Source: Clostridiales bacterium (GTDB lineage Bacteria > Bacillota > Clostridia > Christensenellales > Aristaeellaceae). Taken from it: DNA of 64,000 bases. A program made the position numbers and the translations under genes. Shown in pieces: positions 58,053 through 64,000 of this stretch. The stretch spans positions 62,001 to 126,000 of the forward strand of contig JAILIE010000065.1 of the NCBI GenBank assembly GCA_024695415.1. The letters run 5' to 3'. The notes under the pieces were generated by a model, which was not told the DNA's origin, made no database searches, and was given only the letters and a program-made list of their open reading frames with translations. Numbering within the stretch: position 1 is the stretch's first letter; each line of letters begins with the position of its first letter.

Positions 58053-59923
58053 TTTCCATGCTCCTCCAGGTACCTGCTGATTCGTGACGCAATCGCGGCG
58101 GCATTGAGGCCGGCGTCCTCCAGCAGGCGGCTGTGGCTTCCGTGGGACAGGTACCGGTCGGAAATGCCGATGCAGTCCGCGGGCAGCGGGAGATTCAGCC
58201 GGCGGCATTCATCGGTGACAAAGGAACCGAAACCGCCGTGGACCATATGCTCTTCCAGGGTGAAGAAAGGAATGTCGGGGGAAAGCGAGGCGAGGAAATC
58301 CGTGTCCGCGGGTTTCAGCGTGGAACAGTTGACCACGGTGCCGCCCCGGTTTTCGCCGCGCAGGACGGCCTCCGCTTTCAGCGCTTCGGATACCATGCTG
58401 CCGCAGGCGAGGATCACGAAGTGCTCCCCGGTGCGCAAGGCATGCCATTTCCCGAAGGTGAACGGCGGGCGCGGGGCCTCCGTGTCCGGAAGATTCCGGA
58501 CCGCCTTGGAATACCGGATCGCGCAGGGACCGTCATGTTCGGCCGTCCAGCGGATCATATCCCGGAGCTCGTCCGGCTCGCAGGGGGAAAGAACGGTCAT
58601 ATTCGGAACGGGCAGAAGCTCCGCCAGGTCCAGGATTCCATGATGGGTCTGGCCGTCCTCCCCGCCGATTCCGCTCCGGTCCAGCAGGAAAACGACCGGC
58701 AGATTCTGCATGCAGACGTCGTGGATCATCTGGTCGTAGCCGCGCTGGAAAAAGGAGGCGTACACCGCAAGGTACGGACGCATTCCCCCGGCCGCGAGCC
58801 CGGCCGCGAGCGTAACGGCATGCTCCTCGGCGATACCGACGTCGATCAGGCGTTTCGGGTAGCTCTGGGCATAATGGTCCAGGCCGGTGCCGAGCTTCAT
58901 CGCGGCGGTGATGGCGACGATCCGCGGATCGTCCCGGGTCATATCCGCGAGCGTATCCGCCATGATATGGCCGCAGGAGGGGGAATCCGGCACTTCGATC
59001 CGGTCACCGGTCTCAATATAGAAGGGCGGCGTGCCGTGGAACGCTTCCGGACGGTCCTCCGCCTGCTCGTATCCGAAACCCTTTTTGGTCAGCACATGGA
59101 TCACGCAGGGGCTGCTGCACAGTTTCGCCTTCTCGAAGGTGGATTCCAGGCTGGAAATATCATGGCCGTTGATCGGACCGAAATACTGGAAACCGAGCGC
59201 CTCAAAAAACCCGATATCCTTTTCCCGGACCAGGACGCTTTTGATCAGTTTCTTGGTTCCGTGAATCAGGCGGTAGAGCGGGCGGCCGAGGACCGGAATC
59301 TCGGTCAGGTGGCGGACCCGGCGCTTGGCGCGCTGCCATCCGCCGCTGATCCGGAGGTTCGTCAGGTAGCGCGACAGGGCGCCGACGTTCGGGGCGATAC
59401 TCATCTCGTTGTCATTCAGGATGACGATCAGGCGGGTGCGGCTGTTTCCGGCGTCGTTCAGGGCTTCGTAGCACATTCCGCCCGTCAGGGCGCCGTCGCC
59501 CACCACCGCGATCACCTGGTGCTTCTCCCCCCGGAAATCGCGGGCCCTGGCCAGGCCGAGGGCGGCGGAAATGGCCGTGCTCGCGTGGCCTGTTTCAAAG
59601 CAGTCGTACTCGCTCTCACTGCGTTTGGGAAAGCCGGAGAGGCCTCCGTACTTCCGCAGCGTATGGAATGCGTTCCAGCGGCCGGTCAGCATTTTATGGA
59701 CATAGCTCTGGTGGCCGACGTCAAAAACCACGCGGTCCGCGGGCGTGTCAAAAACACGGTGGAGCGCGATGGTCAGTTCCACGATCCCGAGATTGGACGC
59801 GAGATGACCGCCGTTTTCCGATACGGTCCGGATCAGTTCACGGCGGATTTCTTCGGCAAGCTGATACAGTTCGTTTTCAGTCAGATGGGCCAGGTCCGCG
59901 GGGGAATGGATGTTCTCCAGCAT
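58037..59923 (-). CDS. dxs: 1-deoxy-D-xylulose-5-phosphate synthase
   Basis: GHQSYVHKMLTGR, VVGDGALTGGMCYEALNDAG, DVGIAEEHAVTLAAGLA, DRSGIGGEDGQTHHG. Confidence 0.97.
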   Translation of the reverse strand: MLENIHSPADLAHLTENELYQLAEEIRRELIRTVSENGGHLASNLGIVELTIALHRVFDTPADRVVFDVGHQSYVHKMLTGRWNAFHTLRKYGGLSGFPKRSESEYDCFETGHASTAISAALGLARARDFRGEKHQVIAVVGDGALTGGMCYEALNDAGNSRTRLIVILNDNEMSIAPNVGALSRYLTNLRISGGWQRAKRRVRHLTEIPVLGRPLYRLIHGTKKLIKSVLVREKDIGFFEALGFQYFGPINGHDISSLESTFEKAKLCSSPCVIHVLTKKGFGYEQAEDRPEAFHGTPPFYIETGDRIEVPDSPSCGHIMADTLADMTRDDPRIVAITAAMKLGTGLDHYAQSYPKRLIDVGIAEEHAVTLAAGLAAGGMRPYLAVYASFFQRGYDQMIHDVCMQNLPVVFLLDRSGIGGEDGQTHHGILDLAELLPVPNMTVLSPCEPDELRDMIRWTAEHDGPCAIRYSKAVRNLPDTEAPRPPFTFGKWHALRTGEHFVILACGSMVSEALKAEAVLRGENRGGTVVNCSTLKPADTDFLASLSPDIPFFTLEEHMVHGGFGSFVTDECRRLNLPLPADCIGISDRYLSHGSHSRLLEDAGLNAAAIASRISRYLEEHGKCPKK

Positions 59924-59963
59924 AGCTTCGCCACCTCAGTACGGGAAAACCGGCGGAAAGCCG

Positions 59964-61190
59964 TTAAATTCCCTTCGTTCCGGATAGTTTACCGGCGCCT
60001 TTCGCGCCCTTGGCGCCCTTGGCCCCGCCGGACGCGCTCTTCAGGATATCGCTGGTGAACGCGTAATTCGCGCGGTTTTTGTCCGATGCGGCCCTTTCCG
60101 CGCAGGCGATCATCCGGTCGATCAGTTTCGCGTAGGGCAGTCCGTCATATTCCCAGAGATAGAAGGCCAGGCTTCCGGGAATCGTGTTGATTTCGGTGAT
60201 ATAGAGCTTTTCGCTCGCCTTGTCGAACATATAGTCGATCCGGACGACGCCCTTACAGTCCAGCATCCGGAAAATCTGCCGGCTCAGGTCCTGGATCAGC
60301 AGCTTCAGCTCCTCCTCGATCGGAGCGGGCAGCACGCGGTGCAGGCTCGCCATTCCCTTGCTGCCGCCGGACGCGAGGTATTTTTCACGGAAGTCAAGGA
60401 ATTCGGTGGAATTCAGGGGCATCTCGATGGAGGAGGCGGTCACGTCGTCGTCGTATCCGAGCACGCTGCAGTTCAGTTCGATCGGATGGTCCAGGCCTTT
60501 TTCCACCAGCACCCGCCGGTCGTATTCGAAGGCGAGCTCCAGACTGTCGCGAAGCTCCTCCTCATCGTCCGCGCGGCTGACGCCGATGCTGGAGCCCAGG
60601 TTGGCGGGCTTGATAAAGACCGGGAAACCGAGCTGATCACGGACGCGCCCGATCACGTCATCGGGGGCGGACTCATACATGGAGCGCGTGAACCATTCGC
60701 CCGGAAGCACCGGCAGGCCGGCGCCGCGGAAAAACTGCTTCATCATGATTTTGTCCATGCCCAGGGCGCTGCCGGCGACACCGGTGGACGTATAGGGAAT
60801 ATTGGCCAGCTCCAGCATGCCCTGCAGCGTGCCGTCCTCCCCGTTCAGCCCGTGCATGACGACGATATAGACGTCGACGCGGGCGGCGATCTCCAGTTTT
60901 TCCTTCGCGAAAAGGCCCGAGCCTCTGGTATGGGTCATCAGGGCGCCGGAGCCGGATGTCAGGTCCGGGAATACCTTCGTGATGCCGGCGGCGTTCGGGT
61001 TGAAGGGCTGGAACGCGCGGATATCCGTCAGCTTATCCCCGGTATACCAGTTGCCGGATTCGTCGATATAGACCGGAATGACGTCGTACTGTTCCCGGTC
61101 GACATGGCGCATCAGCTGGATCGCGCTGATGATCGCCACTTCCCGCTCGCAGCTCCGGCTTCCGAAAATGACACCGATTTGCTTTTTCAT
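59964..61190 (-). CDS. ddl: D-alanine--D-alanine ligase with repetitive basic C-terminal tail
   Basis: IGVIFGSRSCEREVAIISA, VVMHGLNGEDGTLQGMLELANIPYTSTGVAGSALGMDK, ITEINTIPGS; tail KSASGGAKGAKGAKGAGKLSGTKGI. Confidence 0.95.
   Translation of the reverse strand: MKKQIGVIFGSRSCEREVAIISAIQLMRHVDREQYDVIPVYIDESGNWYTGDKLTDIRAFQPFNPNAAGITKVFPDLTSGSGALMTHTRGSGLFAKEKLEIAARVDVYIVVMHGLNGEDGTLQGMLELANIPYTSTGVAGSALGMDKIMMKQFFRGAGLPVLPGEWFTRSMYESAPDDVIGRVRDQLGFPVFIKPANLGSSIGVSRADDEEELRDSLELAFEYDRRVLVEKGLDHPIELNCSVLGYDDDVTASSIEMPLNSTEFLDFREKYLASGGSKGMASLHRVLPAPIEEELKLLIQDLSRQIFRMLDCKGVVRIDYMFDKASEKLYITEINTIPGSLAFYLWEYDGLPYAKLIDRMIACAERAASDKNRANYAFTSDILKSASGGAKGAKGAKGAGKLSGTKGI
59994..60029. repeat. Imperfect 9-bp tandem repeat (4 units) inside the ddl 3' end
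   Basis: ggcgccttt cgcgccctt ggcgccctt ggccccgcc, encoding GAK/GAG repeats. Confidence 0.85.
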
Positions 61191-61205
61191 ACTCTTTCCT
61201 CCGCG

Positions 61206-62828
61206 TTATTCCGAATAATTGTCCGGCAGGTCGTTTTCGAACAGGACGGTGTCCCCGGGTTTGACCACCGAACGCATATACGCCGCCGCGTCGTCCAGCG
61301 TATCGGCGACATGGATGTTTTCCTCCGGGAATCCGCCGGCGGCGAGGCCTTCCCGGATGGCGGCGCTGCGTTTCTTCCCGACCAGGACGGCGATATCGCA
61401 GCAGCCGCACATCATTTCGCCGAAGCGCCGGTTCATTTCCTGTTCCGCGGCGCCGAGTTCCACCATGCCGGGCGTAATGACAATCCTCGTGGGAGAGAAG
61501 CTTTTCAGAACCTGGAAAGCCTGTTCCGCGCCGCGGATATTACTGTTGAATGCGTCGTCGATAATGGTAATGCCGCCGGGGTTTTCAATCAGCTCGAGCC
61601 GGTGCTCCACCGGTTTGATCTTCGCGATACCACGGGCGATCTGCTCCGGCGTCAGCCCGAGCTCAAGCGCCACGGACGCGCAGAGCAGGATATTCCGGAT
61701 GTTCAGTTCGCCCAGCATCCGCGTGGAGCAGGGCGTTTTCCCGGAGCGCGTGCAGAGCAGGAAACGGCTTCCCTCCGGGGTCACGGCAATGTCCTCAGCC
61801 CAGACGTCATCCCGTCCGGAATCCAGTCCGGCGATCGACTTCGGCTTGCCGGTCTTTTCGTACAGGTCCCGGCAGATACCCCCGTCATCCGCGAAGAAAC
61901 AGTGACCTTCAGCCGGGATGGCATCCATCAGCTCATATTTGGTTTTCGCCACGCGCTCCACCGTCCGGAACGTATCCAGGTGCTGAGGGCCGACAGAGGT
62001 CAGCACGCCGTACACCGGATGGACCAGGCGGCACATTTCCTTAATATCGCCGACATGGCGCGCGCCCATCTCCGCGACGAAAACACGGTGGCCGGGCTCC
62101 AGGGAGGAGCGGATCACCTTGGTCACTCCCATGGGCGTGTTGTAGCTGGAGGGAGTGACCAGAGTATGGTATTTTTCCTCCAGGATGGTTCCGAGGATAA
62201 ACTTGACGCTGGTTTTTCCCCAGCTGCCGGTGATGCCGATCCGGATCAGGTCCTTCCGGCTGTCAAGAATCCGGCGGGCGTCGCGGAAATACATCTCGCT
62301 GATCAGTTTTTCAACGGGCCACGCGATAAGGCCGGTCAGGGCGATCCACAGCGGGAGGAACAGCGGGAACAGGAAAAGCATGTACCCGGCGGGATTCACG
62401 CCCGCCTCCCTTTCCGCGGAAGCGGCATTGAAGCCGATGGAACGGAACAGAACCAGGATCAGGAAAAAGCATATCAGGGAAACCGCGTACAGGCGTTTGA
62501 CCCGGGGGGTGTAGCGAAGCGGTTTCTTCGCGTTCCGCTCTGACAGGAAGCGGCCGGTCAGGGCGCCCGCGGCGATGACGATGAAGGAAACCAGCACCTG
62601 GGAAAGGACTTCCATCTCCTCCGGGATCAGCAGGGCCAGCAGCGCGGCGGAAACAGTCCACACCGCGAACATCATAAGACCGGGAAGGACCGCTTTGAGC
62701 AGGTTGCGCCGGAGCGTCCGGAAATAGCCCGGATGCTGATAGCTTTCCAGCTGGAAATAATGAATCAGCCTTTTGGCGGCAAGCAGGCAGCCGAGTGCCA
62801 GCGCCGCCATGACCAGCCAGGGAAACAT
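61206..62828 (-). CDS. murF: MurF-type Mur ligase with N-terminal multi-TM domain
   Basis: About five hydrophobic segments in the first 165 aa, then IGITGSWGKTSVKFILGTIL, SYNTPMGVTKVIRSSL, FVAEMGARHVGDI, IDDAFNSN. Confidence 0.85.
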   Translation of the reverse strand: MFPWLVMAALALGCLLAAKRLIHYFQLESYQHPGYFRTLRRNLLKAVLPGLMMFAVWTVSAALLALLIPEEMEVLSQVLVSFIVIAAGALTGRFLSERNAKKPLRYTPRVKRLYAVSLICFFLILVLFRSIGFNAASAEREAGVNPAGYMLFLFPLFLPLWIALTGLIAWPVEKLISEMYFRDARRILDSRKDLIRIGITGSWGKTSVKFILGTILEEKYHTLVTPSSYNTPMGVTKVIRSSLEPGHRVFVAEMGARHVGDIKEMCRLVHPVYGVLTSVGPQHLDTFRTVERVAKTKYELMDAIPAEGHCFFADDGGICRDLYEKTGKPKSIAGLDSGRDDVWAEDIAVTPEGSRFLLCTRSGKTPCSTRMLGELNIRNILLCASVALELGLTPEQIARGIAKIKPVEHRLELIENPGGITIIDDAFNSNIRGAEQAFQVLKSFSPTRIVITPGMVELGAAEQEMNRRFGEMMCGCCDIAVLVGKKRSAAIREGLAAGGFPEENIHVADTLDDAAAYMRSVVKPGDTVLFENDLPDNYSE

Positions 62829-62831
62829 GGC

Positions 62832-63611
62832 TCAAGCCTCCTTCAGAAAACCGGATACGATCAGGTTGAAACGGGAAAGCTGCTCCAGGTAAGCGAAATG
62901 CGTTCCGCCCTCAAAAAGAACCAGTCCGCAGTCCGGAATCCGTTTTTCCATCTCCTTCGCCATCCAGAGCGGTGTCTCGGTATCCCCGTCCCCCCAGATC
63001 AGGAGCGTGCTCTGCTGAATATGTTCATAGCAGTCCGTCAGGTCCTGGCTGATTACCTTGACAAAGGTCTTCCGCATTTCCGGATCCAGCGCGTTGTAAT
63101 CCCGGCTGCCGTATTTCCGCCGGAGGCGTTCCTCCATGGAATCGGCCGCGGAACGCAGGAAAGGGATCTTCCGGAGGGATTCGGCGCGGCTTTTCAGCTT
63201 CTTATACGTTTCCTGGCGCTTTTTCGCTTCTTCGGACGGACGGGGGCGTATGCCCGCGGCGCCGGTGAAAACGATCCGGCGGAACGCGTCGGGATGGCCG
63301 GACGCGATCCAGGCGGCCACGCGGCAGCCGAAGCTGTGGGCGATGACGGAGCAGGGCGTGAACGAGGTTTCCCGCAGAAGGGCCAGGACGGTGTCCGCGT
63401 ATTCGGGAACCCCCCAGGGTTCCGGCGGCCGGCCGCTTTCCCCGTGTCCGGGAAAATCCAGGATCAGGACGCGGTGGTCCTTTATCAGCGCGTCCGCCAC
63501 CGGCTTCATCAGGGAAATATCGCATCCCCAGCCGTGCAGGAGAAGGACGTTGCTTCCTCCCTCCCCGTACATCTCGTAATGGACGGCGGTTCCGTTAATC
63601 GTTGTAAACAT
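62832..63611 (-). CDS. Alpha/beta-fold hydrolase
   Basis: LLLHGWGCDISLM, LDFPGHGESG, VIAHSFGCRVAAW nucleophile elbow. Confidence 0.92.
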   Translation of the reverse strand: MFTTINGTAVHYEMYGEGGSNVLLLHGWGCDISLMKPVADALIKDHRVLILDFPGHGESGRPPEPWGVPEYADTVLALLRETSFTPCSVIAHSFGCRVAAWIASGHPDAFRRIVFTGAAGIRPRPSEEAKKRQETYKKLKSRAESLRKIPFLRSAADSMEERLRRKYGSRDYNALDPEMRKTFVKVISQDLTDCYEHIQQSTLLIWGDGDTETPLWMAKEMEKRIPDCGLVLFEGGTHFAYLEQLSRFNLIVSGFLKEA

Positions 63612-63612
63612 C

Positions 63613-64000
63613 TTACTCCTGTTCAGAAACAACTTGCCAGATATACCGGCATTTGGTATGGTTCAGGTCATATTTTTGCTGCAGGTCCTCCGGCACCTCG
63701 ACGATTCCCTCCGGGATGCAGCCCAGGTGTTCACAGGTGATCCGGCTGGGGGTGTTGTCCGGGTCGCAGGTAATAACCACGGATGTCTTTCCGGACAGGA
63801 AGACCGTCTGCCGCAGGAGCGAACAGGCCCTGCGGGCAAAATGGTTCCCTCTCCACGGCGGGTTGATATGATAGCCGATGTGCCCGAAATAGTACATGCA
63901 GCGGCTTTCACCGTCCCGGTAGCTGATCTGGCCGATCTCCCGCCGGGAACGGTGCAGGGTGATCCGCCAGACCCGCTCGTTTCCGAATTCCAGATCCGGA
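63613..64000 (-). CDS. GNAT-family acetyltransferase (RimJ/RimL-like), truncated by window edge
   Basis: Frame stays open to 64000: PDLEFGNERVWRITLHRSRREIGQISYRDGESRCMYYFGHIGYHINPPWRGNHFARRACSLL. Confidence 0.75.
   Translation of the reverse strand, partial: PDLEFGNERVWRITLHRSRREIGQISYRDGESRCMYYFGHIGYHINPPWRGNHFARRACSLLRQTVFLSGKTSVVITCDPDNTPSRITCEHLGCIPEGIVEVPEDLQQKYDLNHTKCRYIWQVVSEQE

Noticed and set aside
59994-60029. 9-bp repeat considered as an intergenic repeat or regulatory element
   Set aside because: It is in frame inside ddl and encodes GAK/GAG units, so it is treated as coding.
1-64000. CRISPR arrays, transposases, integrases, prophage genes, toxin-antitoxin or known defence genes
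   Set aside because: Looked for regular spaced repeats and for characteristic protein motifs in the ORF list; none were found.

Overview
The window is a gene-dense chromosomal segment (about 60 protein genes, 3 tRNAs, tmRNA) from a high-GC, low-intergenic Clostridia-type Firmicute. The lineage is inferred from gene content and order: dxs-tlyA-nadK-argR-recN, mrnC-thyX-rlmB-sigH, darA-holB-ricT, mazG-HU-rqcP, plus spoVB-like and sigH genes. Most of it is conserved housekeeping content. I see no CRISPR array, prophage, transposase or rRNA. Clear RNA and regulatory elements are a Tyr-type T-box (specifier UAC) upstream of an aminotransferase-tyrS operon, tRNA-Lys(CTT), tRNA-Leu(GAG), tRNA-Ser(GGA), tmRNA with a readable tag, several sigma-A-like promoters and several intrinsic terminators. 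The less ordinary parts are: (i) an operon of three uncharacterised exported proteins behind dusB (40136-44129), two of which share a C-terminal motif; (ii) an exported Ig-like/SH3/L,D-transpeptidase/CapA fusion (25178-27604); (iii) a cytoplasmic GH127-like protein that appears to lack the zinc-binding cysteines (45090-46799); (iv) a MurF-type ligase with about five N-terminal transmembrane segments next to a Ddl with a repetitive basic tail (59964-62828); (v) a putative ECF sigma / acidic membrane protein pair (16843-17813); (vi) extreme stop-to-stop packing of convergent genes, including two 31-bp convergent coding overlaps. Product calls rest on motif recognition by eye; no database search was run.
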